Counted from the first letter of the stretch, positions 6,353-16,572 are shown. The stretch: DNA of 63,429 nt from Paracoccaceae bacterium (GCA_013003075.1 JABDLJ010000002.1:1-63429); one strand, 5' to 3'. Made by a program: numbers and translations. Notes: a model not told the origin generated them from the letters alone.

Positions 6353-8248
6353 CTACTTGGTCTGTGCGTAGCCCAGGGTGCCAAGTGCTTCTGCGATTTC
6401 ATCGAGAATGGCGGGATCGTCGATCGTCGCAGGCATCTTGAACTCTTCGCCGTCGGCGATCTTGACCATTGTAGCGCGCAGGATCTTGCCAGAGCGGGTC
6501 TTGGGCAGGCGGTCGACCACGAGGGCCTGTTTGAACGCGGCCACCGGACCGATCTGATCGCGAACCATCTGCACGACCTCGGACGTGATCTCGCCCGCTG
6601 GGCGGTCCACGCCCTTGGACAGGCAAAGGAACCCGACGGGCAACTGGCCCTTGAGCTTGTCGGTCACGCCGACCACGGCGCATTCGGCGACATCGGGATG
6701 GCTGGCAAGCACTTCTTCCATCGCCCCGGTCGACAGCCGGTGGCCGGCCACGTTTATCACGTCGTCGGTACGAGCCATGATGTAGAGATAACCGTCCTCG
6801 TCGACATAGCCGGCATCTCCGGTCTCGTAGTAGCCCGGAAAGTGCTCCAGATAGCTTTTGCGAAACCGGTCCTCGGCATGCCAGAGCGTCGGCAAGGTGC
6901 CGGGGGGCAGCGGCAGCTTGACCGCGATCGCGCCCAACGTGCCGGCGGGCACCTGATGGCCGGCCTCGTCGAGGATCTGCACGTCCCAGCCCGGCATGGC
7001 GACCGACGGAGACCCGATCTTGACAGGCAGCGCCTCGATCCCCAGCGGGTTGGCGGCGATGGCGTAGCCGGTTTCCGTCTGCCACCAGTGGTCGATCACC
7101 GGCACGCCCAGCTTGCTTTGCGCCCACTCGATGGTGTCGGGATCGGCGCGCTCGCCCGCAAGGAACAGGGTTTTGAGGCACGAAATATCGTAGTCGGCCA
7201 GAAGTGCGCCTTTCGGGTCGTCGCGCTTGATGGCGCGGAACGCTGTGGGCGCGGTGAAAAGGACGCGCACGTTATGCTCTTGGATCACGCGCCAGAAGGT
7301 GCCGGCGTCGGGCGTGCCGACGGGCTTGCCCTCGAAGACAATCGTGGTGTTGCCGTGGATCAGCGGTGCATAGCAGATGTAGCTGTGACCGACGACCCAA
7401 CCGACATCCGAGGCCGCCCAGTAGACATCGCCGGGATCGACATCATAGATGCTCTTCATCGTCCAGTTCAGCGCGACAAGGTGCCCGGCCGTGGGCCGCA
7501 CGACGCCCTTGGGCTGTCCGGTCGTGCCAGAGGTGTATAGAATATAGGCCGGGTGATTGCCCGCCACCGGAACACACGGCGCAGGCGAGGCTTCGGCCTG
7601 GATCTGGTGCCAGTCGTAGTCCCGCCCCTCGGTCATGTCGGCCGGCGCTTGCGGGCGCTGCAGGATCACGCAGAAATCGGGTTTGTGGCTGGCCAGAGCG
7701 ATCGCCTCGTCCAGAAGCGGTTTGTAGGGCACAACGCGGTTCGGCTCGATCCCGCACGACCCCGCGATGATTGCCTTTGGTGCGGCATCGTCGATCCGCA
7801 CCGCAAGTTCATTGGACGCAAAACCGCCGAACACCACCGAGTGGATGGCGCCTATGCGGGCGCAGGCGAGCATCGCCACAAGCGCCTCGGGCACCATCGG
7901 CATGTATATCACCACGCGATCGCCGACTGTCACACCCTTGGACTGAAGCGCGCCGGCCAGAAGCGCGGTTTGGTCACGAAGCTGCTTGTAGCTGATCTGT
8001 GATTTACACTCCGTGACTGGGCTATCGTAGATAATTGCGATCCGGTCGCCGTTGCCGGCCTCGACATGGCGGTCGACCGCATTCCAGCAGCCGTTCACCT
8101 TGGCGTCTACAAACCATTCGTAGAGTGGTGCGTTTTCATCGAAAAGCGCCTTGGAAGGCGGCTCCGCCCAGTCGATCGCTTCGGCAGCCTGCATCCAGAA
8201 GGCCTCGGGGTCTTCTTTCCACGCGGTGTAGACGTCTTTGTATCCCAT
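6353..8248 (-). CDS. prpE: Propionate/acetate-CoA ligase (PrpE type)
   Basis: A 631-aa ANL-superfamily acyl-CoA synthetase that activates a short carboxylate, probably propionate, through an acyl-AMP. The P-loop YTSGTTGQPKGVVRP, the core motif YYETGDAGYVDEDGYLY and the C-terminal lysine motif KTRSGKILR (the lysine that is reversibly acetylated in relatives) are intact. Length and N-terminus (MGYKDVYTAW) fit PrpE better than acetyl-CoA synthetase. ATG 8248 has GGGGGAG upstream; the longer frame back to 8653 lacks family similarity. Acetate or acrylate use cannot be excluded. Confidence 0.85.
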   Translation of the reverse strand: MGYKDVYTAWKEDPEAFWMQAAEAIDWAEPPSKALFDENAPLYEWFVDAKVNGCWNAVDRHVEAGNGDRIAIIYDSPVTECKSQISYKQLRDQTALLAGALQSKGVTVGDRVVIYMPMVPEALVAMLACARIGAIHSVVFGGFASNELAVRIDDAAPKAIIAGSCGIEPNRVVPYKPLLDEAIALASHKPDFCVILQRPQAPADMTEGRDYDWHQIQAEASPAPCVPVAGNHPAYILYTSGTTGQPKGVVRPTAGHLVALNWTMKSIYDVDPGDVYWAASDVGWVVGHSYICYAPLIHGNTTIVFEGKPVGTPDAGTFWRVIQEHNVRVLFTAPTAFRAIKRDDPKGALLADYDISCLKTLFLAGERADPDTIEWAQSKLGVPVIDHWWQTETGYAIAANPLGIEALPVKIGSPSVAMPGWDVQILDEAGHQVPAGTLGAIAVKLPLPPGTLPTLWHAEDRFRKSYLEHFPGYYETGDAGYVDEDGYLYIMARTDDVINVAGHRLSTGAMEEVLASHPDVAECAVVGVTDKLKGQLPVGFLCLSKGVDRPAGEITSEVVQMVRDQIGPVAAFKQALVVDRLPKTRSGKILRATMVKIADGEEFKMPATIDDPAILDEIAEALGTLGYAQTK

Positions 8249-8316
8249 AGTATGACTCCCCCCTTGGCTCGCTCCAATTAAGAAACTTCGCGGCAGGGAC
8301 GCAAGCCCCGCTGTCG

Positions 8317-8332
8317 CTGGTATCGCTACCAG
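8317..8332 (-). terminator. Small hairpin after the metallopeptidase-like gene
   Basis: CTGGTA (8317-8322) pairs with TACCAG (8327-8332) around TCGC, and outer CCCC/GGGG bases could extend it. It sits about 25 bases beyond the stop of the minus-strand gene ending at 8358. There is no T-run, so it is weak evidence. Confidence 0.3.
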
Positions 8333-8357
8333 GGGCCGGGTGCGTCGGGGCGATGGA

Positions 8358-9101
8358 TCAAAGCTGGATGTGGATGTGGTCGTCGTGCCGGGCCGCCCGA
8401 CAACCCTGAAAACGCAGCCGTGCGCCCTGAACTCCAAGCCGGTCCGCCAGGTGCGGCTCGACGAACAGGCGCGAAACGCGGGCATCGTTGACCAGAAGGC
8501 GCAGTGCCGTGGCGGTGCGTTCCTCGTCAAGCGGCCGGTTGGGCCAAAGCCGCTGCAGCCAGGTAAGATCCCACCTGAGCGAGAGCCATTGCGGCGGGCA
8601 GCGGCTTGGGCCGTCCTCGAACGCCCAATAGCCGATTGGCGATCGCGTCTCATGCGGCAGGCAAGTGCCGGTCTGGTCGGTGTAGTAAAGCGCTAGGTCC
8701 AGTTTGCGGCCATCGTCGTGGCTGATATGCGGCAGCAGCGGAAATTCGTCCCAGAACGGAAATCCAGCATCCAGCGTCTGCGTGACGGTACCCGGATGCT
8801 GCCTGTCCATCTCACGCGCAAATTGCAGCGCCAGTGCGCGCAGCTCTGGCGTGACGTAGTGCCGATGCATCGCGCAATAGAGCCAGGACTGCGACCGGAG
8901 CTCGCCGCTCGGCCCGCACGGTAGCGGTACCCGGCCAAAAGATGGTGCAACGGCCAGAGTTGCCAGCGACAACGCGCTATAAATGACCGCAAACGCCAAA
9001 AGGCGCCGCTTGAAGAAAAGCGCGATCAGCCAGGCAAGACCGCCAATCTGGGTGAGAAGCGTCAGCCCAATCGCCAGCACCGCATGGCCAAGCCAGCGCA
9101 C
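8358..9101 (-). CDS. Membrane-anchored protein with a LAS-type (M15/M74-like) metallopeptidase signature
   Basis: The protein has two N-terminal hydrophobic segments (about residues 6-30 and 33-52), then a soluble part placed outside the membrane if the helices form a hairpin. ISHDDGRKLDLA (His128, Asp135) and the C-terminal HDDHIHI (His242, His244) fit the HxxxxxxD ... HxH zinc site of LAS peptidases such as MepA and D,D-carboxypeptidases, which cut peptidoglycan peptides. The name is inferred from these motifs only. I chose GTG 9101 over TTG 9122 because the latter overlaps maeB and adds residues before the first helix; neither has a strong ribosome binding site. Confidence 0.55.
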   Translation of the reverse strand: MRWLGHAVLAIGLTLLTQIGGLAWLIALFFKRRLLAFAVIYSALSLATLAVAPSFGRVPLPCGPSGELRSQSWLYCAMHRHYVTPELRALALQFAREMDRQHPGTVTQTLDAGFPFWDEFPLLPHISHDDGRKLDLALYYTDQTGTCLPHETRSPIGYWAFEDGPSRCPPQWLSLRWDLTWLQRLWPNRPLDEERTATALRLLVNDARVSRLFVEPHLADRLGVQGARLRFQGCRAARHDDHIHIQL

Positions 9102-9105
9102 GCCG

Positions 9106-11385
9106 TCAACCGTATTGCGCAACCGGCGTTCCGGCGAGGGCCGAGATGTTCAAAAGACCCCGCGCCGTAATCGAAGGCGTGACGATATGGGCCTGGTTGG
9201 CCATACCCATCAGGATCGGGCCGACCTCCAGTCCGCTGGCTTTCATCTTCAGCGTGTTGCGCACACCAGAGGCCGCATCGGTATTGGCGAAGACCAGTCC
9301 GTTGGCGGGCCCGGTCAGGCGGGCATCCGGGAAGATGCGGGCCCGAAGCTCCAGGTCCAGCGCGGTATCGGTGTGCATTTCGCCCTCATACTCGAAATCG
9401 CGGACCTTGCTGTCGAGGATTTGCATCGCGGCGCGCATCCGACGGCCGGTCTCGCAATCGAGATTGCCGAACTGCGAATGCGAGCAAAGCGCGATCCGGG
9501 GGGCGACGCCAAAGCGCCGGATGTGCCGGGCAGACGCAATCACGGTCTGGGCAATCTGTTCGGGACTGGGTTCGGGATGAACCTGAGTGTCGGCGACAAA
9601 GAGCGGCCCGTCTTCGAGGATCATCAGCGACAACGCCCCAATGGGATGCAGCTCGGGCGTGTCCAGCACCTGGCAGACATAGTTGAGATGCCACAGGTAT
9701 TGCCCGAAGGTGCCGCAGATCAGGCTGTCGGCTTCGCCGCGCTTCACCATGACTGCGCCAATTGCGGTGGTGTTGGTGCGCATGATCGCCTTGGCAAGAT
9801 CCGGCGTGACGCCCTTACGCGCCATCATGCCATGATATGTGGTCCAGTAGTCGCGATAGCGCGGATCGTTTTCGGGGTTCACAAGTTCGAAGTCGACACC
9901 GGGCTTGATCGGCAGGCCGAGGCGCTGCGAGCGGACCTCGATAACCTCGGGCCGGCCGATAAGGGTCGGTTTGTCGACTGTCTCTTCCAGCATCGCGTAG
10001 GCGGCGCGCAGCACCCGGTCGTCCTCGCCCTCGGCAAAGACGATCCGGCGCTCGGCCGTTCGCGCGGCCTGAAAGACCGGGCGCATGATCAGGGCTGAGC
10101 GGAAAACCGAGCCGTCGAGACGCTCTTTGTAGGCGCCGATATCCTCGATAGGCTTGGTGGCAACACCGCTTTTCATAGCGGCATCCGCAACAGCGCTGGC
10201 GACGACACCCATCAGGCGGGGATCGAACGGCTTTGGGATCAGGTATTCGGGCCCGAAATTCAGCTCTTCGCCCTGATAGGCGGCGGCAGCTTCGGCGCTG
10301 GTGGTGGCGCGCGCAAGGCTGGCGATGCCATCGATGCAGGCCAGCTCCATCTCGTCATTGATCTCGGTCGCGCCGACGTCGAGAGCGCCGCGGAAGATGA
10401 ATGGAAAGCACAGGACATTGTTGACTTGATTGGCGAAATCGGACCGGCCGGTGGCGATGATCGCACCGGGCGACACCTTGCGCGCCTCGTCGGGCATGAT
10501 TTCCGGCATCGGGTTTGCAAGTGCGAAGATCACCGGATTGTCGGCCATCTTCTTGACCATCGACGGTTTCAGGACGCCGGGGCCCGAAAGGCCCAGGAAC
10601 ATGTCTGCGTCTGCAATCACCTCGTCCAGTGAGCGCGCGCCACCGGGTTGCGCATATTCGGCCTTTTGCGGCGTCATGTCTTCGGTGCGGCCTTCGTAGA
10701 CCAGGCCCTTGAGATCGCACAGGAAGACATTCTCGCGTTTGACGCCCAGCTTCAGCAGCATGTTGAGACAGGCAATGCCCGCAGCCCCGCCACCGGTAGA
10801 CACCAGCTTGATGTCTTCGAATTTCTTGCCCGCCAGTTGCATCGCATTGGTGGCCGCCGCGCTGACGACGATGGCAGTGCCGTGCTGGTCGTCGTGAAAG
10901 ACCGGGATGTTCATACGCTCGCGGCAGAGCTTTTCGACAATGAAACAATCCGGCGCTTTGATGTCCTCAAGGTTGATCGCCCCGAACGTCGGCTCCAGTG
11001 CGCAGACCACGTCGGCCAGTCTTTCGGGATCGCTCTCGTTCAGCTCGATGTCGAAGCAGTCGATATTGGCGAATTTCTTGAAGAGAACGGCCTTGCCTTC
11101 CATGACAGGCTTTGAGGCAAGCGGGCCGATATTGCCAAGCCCCAGAACCGCGGTGCCGTTTGAGACGACAGCCACGAGATTGCCGCGCGCGGTGTAACGA
11201 GATGCCTCGGACGGGTTTGCCTGGATCTCTTTGCAGGCCTCGGCGACGCCAGGCGAATAGGCCAGCGCCAGATCGCGGCCGTTGGCCAGCGGCTTGGTTG
11301 CGCGCACTTCCAGTTTCCCGGGCTTGGGAAGTTCGTGATATTGCAGCGCGGCTCTCTGCGCAGGGGTTTTCTTGTCTTTTGCCAA
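9106..11385 (-). CDS. maeB: NADP-dependent malic enzyme with C-terminal phosphotransacetylase-like domain
   Basis: MaeB decarboxylates malate to pyruvate while making NADPH. The 759-aa protein has the malic enzyme part first (about 1-425; [20 protein letters not shown] metal/malate region, [15 protein letters not shown] fold). A phosphate acetyltransferase-like half follows (about 430-759), thought to sense acetyl-CoA rather than catalyse. Such fusions are standard in alphaproteobacteria. The start is TTG 11385, with GGGAG upstream and no competing ATG. A 22-bp palindrome 26 bases upstream of the start may be its operator. Confidence 0.93.
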   Translation of the reverse strand: MAKDKKTPAQRAALQYHELPKPGKLEVRATKPLANGRDLALAYSPGVAEACKEIQANPSEASRYTARGNLVAVVSNGTAVLGLGNIGPLASKPVMEGKAVLFKKFANIDCFDIELNESDPERLADVVCALEPTFGAINLEDIKAPDCFIVEKLCRERMNIPVFHDDQHGTAIVVSAAATNAMQLAGKKFEDIKLVSTGGGAAGIACLNMLLKLGVKRENVFLCDLKGLVYEGRTEDMTPQKAEYAQPGGARSLDEVIADADMFLGLSGPGVLKPSMVKKMADNPVIFALANPMPEIMPDEARKVSPGAIIATGRSDFANQVNNVLCFPFIFRGALDVGATEINDEMELACIDGIASLARATTSAEAAAAYQGEELNFGPEYLIPKPFDPRLMGVVASAVADAAMKSGVATKPIEDIGAYKERLDGSVFRSALIMRPVFQAARTAERRIVFAEGEDDRVLRAAYAMLEETVDKPTLIGRPEVIEVRSQRLGLPIKPGVDFELVNPENDPRYRDYWTTYHGMMARKGVTPDLAKAIMRTNTTAIGAVMVKRGEADSLICGTFGQYLWHLNYVCQVLDTPELHPIGALSLMILEDGPLFVADTQVHPEPSPEQIAQTVIASARHIRRFGVAPRIALCSHSQFGNLDCETGRRMRAAMQILDSKVRDFEYEGEMHTDTALDLELRARIFPDARLTGPANGLVFANTDAASGVRNTLKMKASGLEVGPILMGMANQAHIVTPSITARGLLNISALAGTPVAQYG

Positions 11386-11410
11386 TGCGTGGTCTCCCGA
11401 TTTTGGCGTA

Positions 11411-11432
11411 GATAGTTTAGTGTTAAACTATC
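11411..11432. promoter_or_regulatory. 22-bp palindromic operator candidate upstream of maeB
   Basis: GATAGTTTA (11411-11419) and TAAACTATC (11424-11432) are perfect inverted arms around GTGT. It lies between the TTG start of maeB (minus) and the divergent VOC/cupin gene (plus, 11537). Length and AT-rich arms resemble sites bound by winged-helix dimers such as MarR or GntR proteins; the regulator is not in the window. Confidence 0.5.
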
Positions 11433-11536
11433 GGTCTGAACCTCAGTGCGCCGAGGGATGTTGTGCACCAAGCGCAGCGATCTTGCAATTGTCGATGCGC
11501 GTGATCACTCTGGCGCCACTGCGTCCGGAGAGCCCG

Positions 11537-12625
11537 ATGTCCGAAATACAAGCCGAAATCCGATTGCCGAGCCAGGATCTCCGCGACGATATCCCCTTTT
11601 TTACGAAGGTCCTGAAGATGCGGCTTGATACGATCTATCCCGCTGATAATCCGAAGGTTGCCGTAGTGTCCGGTCACGGCCTGCGGGTGCGGCTTGATGC
11701 GGGCGCGACAGAGCCGCCCGGAACGCTGCGCATCCTGACGGACGACCTGGGCGAATTTGCCGAGGGCGCGCGCAGCCTGACGGCCCCCAATGGCACGCGC
11801 ATCGAGATCGAAGAGCTGAACCCGCCTTTCGTGATGCCGGACACCGAGCATGCTTTCGTTGTGCGCAGGCTGGCCGATCAGGCGCCCTGGGTTATCGGCC
11901 GGGCGGGCATGCACTATCGCGATTTGATCCCCTCGCGGCTTGGGGGCTCGATCATCGCGAGCCATATCCGTATCCCCGACGGGGGCCCGGTTCCGGACAT
12001 GGTGCATTACCACACGGTCGGATTTCAGCTGATTTTCTGCTATCGCGGCTGGGTCGATCTTGTCTACGAGGACCAGGGCCCGCCGTTCCGCCTGCATGCC
12101 GGCAATTGCGTGATCCAGCCTCCGCAGATCCGCCACAAGGTGCTTTACGCCAGCGAGGATATCGAGGTGATCGAAATCGGCGTACCGGCCGAGCATATCA
12201 CGACCATCGATCATGAGATGACGTTACCGAACGACAAAATTGATCGCGACAGGCTCTTTCAGGGCCAGCGGTTCGTGCATCATATGGCGGACAAGGCCAC
12301 GTGGATGGAATCCCGCCTGCCCGGCTACAAGGTCCGTGACACCACGATTGCGGCCAACACGCAGGACGTGGCCGGGGTCCAGGTGATCCGCCGGGGCCTG
12401 GGCGATCCGGTCTGGACGCAGCATGACGGCGATATCTTGTTCACTTTTGTTATGGAGGGTGCGCTGACGCTTGAGGGTGAGGGAAGGGATCCCCACAGGT
12501 TGGAGCCTGGCGACGCCTTCGTTATCCCTCCGGGGATGAGGACGCGCTACAACGCGCCGACAGAGGATATCGAACTTCTCGAGGTCTCGCTTCCGGGACG
12601 CTTCACGACGACTATCGCGTCTTAG
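11537..12625 (+). CDS. VOC-like plus double-cupin protein
   Basis: A 362-aa protein. Residues about 8-75 (DDIPFFTKVLKMRLDTIYPADNPKVAVVSG) look like half of a glyoxalase/VOC fold. They are followed by a cupin (about 130-235, with MVHYHTVGFQLIFCYRGWVDLVYED) and a second cupin (about 280-355, with LEPGDAFVIPPGMRTRYNAP). The first cupin keeps histidines that could bind a metal; the second lacks a clear HxH. No reaction can be assigned. ATG 11537 has GGAG upstream. The gene is divergent from maeB across the 22-bp palindrome, hinting at shared control. Confidence 0.6.
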   Translation: MSEIQAEIRLPSQDLRDDIPFFTKVLKMRLDTIYPADNPKVAVVSGHGLRVRLDAGATEPPGTLRILTDDLGEFAEGARSLTAPNGTRIEIEELNPPFVMPDTEHAFVVRRLADQAPWVIGRAGMHYRDLIPSRLGGSIIASHIRIPDGGPVPDMVHYHTVGFQLIFCYRGWVDLVYEDQGPPFRLHAGNCVIQPPQIRHKVLYASEDIEVIEIGVPAEHITTIDHEMTLPNDKIDRDRLFQGQRFVHHMADKATWMESRLPGYKVRDTTIAANTQDVAGVQVIRRGLGDPVWTQHDGDILFTFVMEGALTLEGEGRDPHRLEPGDAFVIPPGMRTRYNAPTEDIELLEVSLPGRFTTTIAS

Positions 12626-12688
12626 CGGGCCTTCGCCCTTGCGCTTGGCTGGGGGCGGGATCACGATAGCGGCAAAGGAGAGCACTGG

Positions 12689-13081
12689 ATGTCACTCATG
12701 GACGCAGCCAGGGCGGTGCGCGAGAACGCGTATGCGCCGTATTCGAAGTTCAAGGTCGGAGCCGCCGTGCGCACCGCTTCCGGCAATGTTTATACCGGGT
12801 GCAATGTCGAGAACGTCGCTTATCCCGAGGGCACCTGCGCCGAAGCGGGGGCAATTGCGGCAATGATAGCGGCGGGAGAGCGCGAGATCGTAGAGGCGGC
12901 CGTGATTGCCGGCAGCCCCAGCCCGGTTCCGCCCTGCGGCGGGTGCCGCCAGAAACTGGCGGAGTTCGCGACCGGGCATGTGCAGATCACCCTGGCGACC
13001 ACCGGCGGCGAGACGCGCACCGTCAGCGTCGCCGAGCTTCTGCCGGGGGCATTCGATGCGGGCCACATGCCGGACAGCTAG
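12689..13081 (+). CDS. cdd: Cytidine deaminase
   Basis: Cdd deaminates cytidine and deoxycytidine to uridine and deoxyuridine. The 130-aa protein is the short tetrameric type with the zinc motif C-A-E in GTCAEAGAI and PCGGCRQ. AAAGGAG lies before ATG 12689. It is the first gene of a five-gene salvage operon; deoA starts one base after its stop codon. Confidence 0.95.
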   Translation: MSLMDAARAVRENAYAPYSKFKVGAAVRTASGNVYTGCNVENVAYPEGTCAEAGAIAAMIAAGEREIVEAAVIAGSPSPVPPCGGCRQKLAEFATGHVQITLATTGGETRTVSVAELLPGAFDAGHMPDS

Positions 13082-13082
13082 G

Positions 13083-14390
13083 ATGGACGCACGCTCGATC
13101 ATACAGCGTCTGCGCGACAAAGAGCGGCTGACCCGGTCAGAATTGCGCTGGTTCGCGGACGGTCTGGCCAGTGGCGCGGTATCCGATGCGCAAGCGGGCG
13201 CGTTTGCGATGGCTGCGTGCCTGAACGGAATGAGCGAAAGCGAGCGGGTCGGCCTGACGCTTGCCATGCGCGACAGTGGCGACCGGATGGAGTGGGATCT
13301 GCCGGCGCCGGTTGTCGACAAGCACTCGACCGGTGGTTTGGGCGACGCCGTCTCGCTTCTTCTGGCCCCGGCACTGGCGGTTTGCGGGGTGTACGTGCCG
13401 ATGATCTCGGGGCGGGGCCTGGGGCATACGGGTGGCACGCTCGACAAGCTCGAGGCGATCCCCGGCGTCAACGTCGATCTGACCGAAACCCGGTTTCGCG
13501 ACCTGGTGCAGCGTCTGGGCTGCGCCATCGTGTCGGCCAGCGGCAACCTCGCGCCGGCCGACAAGCGGCTTTACGCAGTGCGCGATGTGACCTCGACCGT
13601 TGAAAGCATCGATCTGATCACCGCGTCGATCCTGTCGAAGAAACTGGCGGCGGGGCTCGAGGGGCTCGTGCTTGATGTGAAAGTCGGCAGCGGCGCGTTC
13701 ATGCAACGTAGCGAGGATGCGCTTGCCTTGGCCAAGGCTTTGGTCAGCACGGCCAACGGGGCCGGGTGCAAGACCAACGCGCTGATCACGGACATGAACC
13801 AGCCGCTGGCCGACGCGGTCGGCAACGCCGTCGAAGTCGGCGCCGTGATGGCGGCGCTGACGTCAGGCCGCACCGATGGGCCTCTGGAGGAGCTTTCGAT
13901 TGCGCTTTGCGCTGAGATCCTTGTAACCAGCGGCGCCGAAGATGACCGGGACGCGGCGCGGGTTAAGGTGTCGAACGCGCTAAGCAGCGGCGCGGCGGCC
14001 GAGCGTTTCGGGCAAATGATCGCAGAGATCGGCGGGCCATCCGATTTCACCGAACGCTGGCGCAACCGCCTTCCCGAAGCGCCGGTGATCCGCGAGGTGA
14101 AAGCCCCGCAAGCCGGCTATCTTTGCGGCATCGATGGTTACGCGCTGGGCATGGCTGTCGTGCATCTTGGTGGCGGACGGCTACGCGGTAGCGATCTGGT
14201 CGATCCAAGCGTTGGTCTGTCATCGGTCGCGCGGCTTGGCGACAAGCTGGAGCCGGGCGCGCCGGTCTGCTTCCTGCACGCGAGCGATGAAGCCCGCGCC
14301 GATGCGGCCGAAAAGGCCGTTCTTGCGACCCTGAGCTTTTCGGACAAAGCGCCAGAGCCTTTGCCGCTGATCAAAAGGAGTGTGCCCTGA
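13083..14390 (+). CDS. deoA: Thymidine phosphorylase
   Basis: DeoA cleaves thymidine (and deoxyuridine) with phosphate to the base and 2-deoxyribose-1-phosphate, the substrate of the next gene product, DeoB. The 435-aa protein shows the family signature in VVDKHSTGGLGDAVSL and the phosphate-binding SGRGLGHTGGTLDKLEAI. The second-domain region KLAAGLEGLVLDVKVGSGAFM is also present. I begin at ATG 13083, directly after cdd. The stop overlaps the deoB start as TGATG, which suggests translational coupling. Confidence 0.95.
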   Translation: MDARSIIQRLRDKERLTRSELRWFADGLASGAVSDAQAGAFAMAACLNGMSESERVGLTLAMRDSGDRMEWDLPAPVVDKHSTGGLGDAVSLLLAPALAVCGVYVPMISGRGLGHTGGTLDKLEAIPGVNVDLTETRFRDLVQRLGCAIVSASGNLAPADKRLYAVRDVTSTVESIDLITASILSKKLAAGLEGLVLDVKVGSGAFMQRSEDALALAKALVSTANGAGCKTNALITDMNQPLADAVGNAVEVGAVMAALTSGRTDGPLEELSIALCAEILVTSGAEDDRDAARVKVSNALSSGAAAERFGQMIAEIGGPSDFTERWRNRLPEAPVIREVKAPQAGYLCGIDGYALGMAVVHLGGGRLRGSDLVDPSVGLSSVARLGDKLEPGAPVCFLHASDEARADAAEKAVLATLSFSDKAPEPLPLIKRSVP

Positions 14391-15595
14391 TGCCCAGAGC
14401 GTTCCTTGTTGTCATGGATTCGGTCGGCTGTGGCGGCGCACCGGATGCGGATGCGTTTTTCAATGATGGCCGGCCAGACACCGGCTCGAACACCTTGGGA
14501 CATATCGCCCAGGCCTGCGCGTCCGGGCAGGCCGAAGAGGGCCGCAGCGGGCGCCTGCATATCCCGCATCTGGCGGATCTGGGGCTTTACTCTGCGGTCA
14601 AGCTGGCATCCGGGATGGATGTCGGCGCCGATGTTCGGCCCGCGGGCCTTTGGGGCGCCGCCACCGAGGTGTCGCGGGGCAAGGACACGCCGTCAGGCCA
14701 CTGGGAGCTTGCTGGCGTTCCGGTGCCGTGGGACTGGCACTATTTCCCCAATGCCTCTCCGGCCTTCCCGCAGGATCTATCGCGCCGTGTGGCAGAGGCT
14801 GCGGGGACCGATGGCATTCTGGGCAACCGGCACGCCTCGGGCACCGTCATCATCGAGCAAGAGGGCGCCCATCATATCGAGACCGGCTGGCCGATCTGTT
14901 ACACCTCGGCCGACAGCGTCTTTCAGATCGCCGCCCACGAAGAGCATTTCGGGTTGGAGCGTTTGTTGAAACTGTGCACGGATATCGCCCCGATCCTGCA
15001 CGAAATGAAGGTCGGCCGAGTGATCGCCCGCCCCTTCGTCGGTGCGCCGGGCGGCTTTCAGCGCACCAAGAACCGCCGTGACTACGCGATCGATCCGCCT
15101 TCGCCTACATTGTGCGATTGGGTGCAGCAGGCAGGCCATCCGGTCCATGCAATTGGCAAGATCGGCGACATTTTTTCGATGCGCGGCATCGATGATGTGG
15201 CCAAGGGCAGCGATGATGAGTTGATGGAGCACTGGGTGGATCACGCGGGCTCGGCTGCGGACGGAAGCTTGGTCTTCGCCAATTTCGTCGAGTTTGATGC
15301 AGTCTACGGCCATCGCCGCGATGTCTCGGGATATGCGCGCCATCTTGAATGGTTCGATAGCCAGCTGCCCCGCGTCTTTGAACATCTGCGCCCAGGCGAT
15401 CTGGTGGTTCTGACCGCCGATCACGGCAATGATCCTACCTGGAGCGGGACAGACCACACGCGCGAGCGGGTGCCGCTGCTAGCCCGCGGCTATGGCGCCG
15501 GCGAGATCGGCTTGAGGGCATTTGTCGATGTGGGCGCGTCGGTGGCTGCGCATCTTGGCGTAACGGTGCATGGACCGGGGGAAAGCTTTTTATGA
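14390..15595 (+). CDS. deoB: Phosphopentomutase
   Basis: DeoB converts (deoxy)ribose-1-phosphate to the 5-phosphate, so that sugar from DeoA can enter central metabolism. The 401-aa protein is an alkaline-phosphatase-superfamily enzyme: VVMDSVGCGGAPDA at the N-terminus, the SGHWELAG motif and the metal site VVLTADHGNDPTW. AAAAGGAG precedes the ATG at 14390. Confidence 0.95.
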   Translation: MPRAFLVVMDSVGCGGAPDADAFFNDGRPDTGSNTLGHIAQACASGQAEEGRSGRLHIPHLADLGLYSAVKLASGMDVGADVRPAGLWGAATEVSRGKDTPSGHWELAGVPVPWDWHYFPNASPAFPQDLSRRVAEAAGTDGILGNRHASGTVIIEQEGAHHIETGWPICYTSADSVFQIAAHEEHFGLERLLKLCTDIAPILHEMKVGRVIARPFVGAPGGFQRTKNRRDYAIDPPSPTLCDWVQQAGHPVHAIGKIGDIFSMRGIDDVAKGSDDELMEHWVDHAGSAADGSLVFANFVEFDAVYGHRRDVSGYARHLEWFDSQLPRVFEHLRPGDLVVLTADHGNDPTWSGTDHTRERVPLLARGYGAGEIGLRAFVDVGASVAAHLGVTVHGPGESFL

Positions 15596-16572
15596 CGGGA
15601 CTGCCGAAGGCAGAGCTGCATCTGCACCTCGAAGGCGCCGCGCCGCCGCTTTTTATTCGTGGACTGGCGAAAGAGAAGTCCGTGGATCTGTCCGGCATCT
15701 TCGATGCCGCCGGACATTATGTCTACACGGATTTCTGGGATTTCTTGAAGGTCTACGAGGCGGCCACATCGGTCCTGACGACACCAGAGGACTATCACCG
15801 CCTGACCTTGGCCGTGCTGGAGCAATCCTCGCTTTCGAACGTCGTTTACGCTGAAACCTTCCTGTCTCCGGACTTTTGCGGCGGTCGCGACGTCGGTGCG
15901 TGGCGCGAGTACCTTGCAGCGATCCGGGAAGCCGCCGATCACGCCGAAAGCCATCACGGGATCATCCTGCGCGGCATCATCACCTGCATTCGCCATTTTG
16001 GGCCTGAAAAAGCACGCGAAACGGCACTATGCGCAGCCGAGACTGCGGGGGACTGGATTGTCGGCTTTGGCATCGCCGGAGACGAGAAAGCCGGTGAGCC
16101 GAAGGATTTCAGCTACAGTTTCGACATGGCGCGCGAGGCCGGGCTGCGGCTGACGGCCCATGCCGGCGAGTGGGGCGGACCCGAAAGCGTCCGCGCGGCG
16201 CTTGACGATCTGAAGGTGGAACGGATCGGCCATGGCGTGCGCGCCATAGAGGATGGCGCGCTCGTCGAGCGGCTGGCCGAAGACGGGATCGTGCTGGAAG
16301 TCTGCCCGGGCTCTAACGTCGCGCTGGGGGTCTTTCCCGACTGGCCATCGCACCCCATTGCCCGGCTGCGCGACGCAGGCGTCAAGGTTACCGTTTCGAC
16401 CGATGACCCGCCGTTCTTCCATACAACGATGGCGCATGAGTTCGACCGCCTTGCCGAGACCTTCGATTGGGCAGAGGATGATCTGAAGGCGCTGAACCGA
16501 ACCGCTGCCGAGGCCGCGTTTTGCGATGCAGCGACCCGGGAGACACTGATGACCAAGCTGGAGCTTTCATGA
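15592..16572 (+). CDS. add: Adenosine deaminase
   Basis: Add hydrolyses adenosine and deoxyadenosine to inosine forms. The 326-aa TIM-barrel amidohydrolase has the zinc ligands in ELHLHLEG, the catalytic HAGEWGG, GHGVRA, and the late aspartates in STDDPPFF. It overlaps deoB by ATGA and upp by ATGA. Some close relatives act on adenine instead, but the nucleoside operon context favours adenosine. Confidence 0.88.
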   Translation: MTGLPKAELHLHLEGAAPPLFIRGLAKEKSVDLSGIFDAAGHYVYTDFWDFLKVYEAATSVLTTPEDYHRLTLAVLEQSSLSNVVYAETFLSPDFCGGRDVGAWREYLAAIREAADHAESHHGIILRGIITCIRHFGPEKARETALCAAETAGDWIVGFGIAGDEKAGEPKDFSYSFDMAREAGLRLTAHAGEWGGPESVRAALDDLKVERIGHGVRAIEDGALVERLAEDGIVLEVCPGSNVALGVFPDWPSHPIARLRDAGVKVTVSTDDPPFFHTTMAHEFDRLAETFDWAEDDLKALNRTAAEAAFCDAATRETLMTKLELS

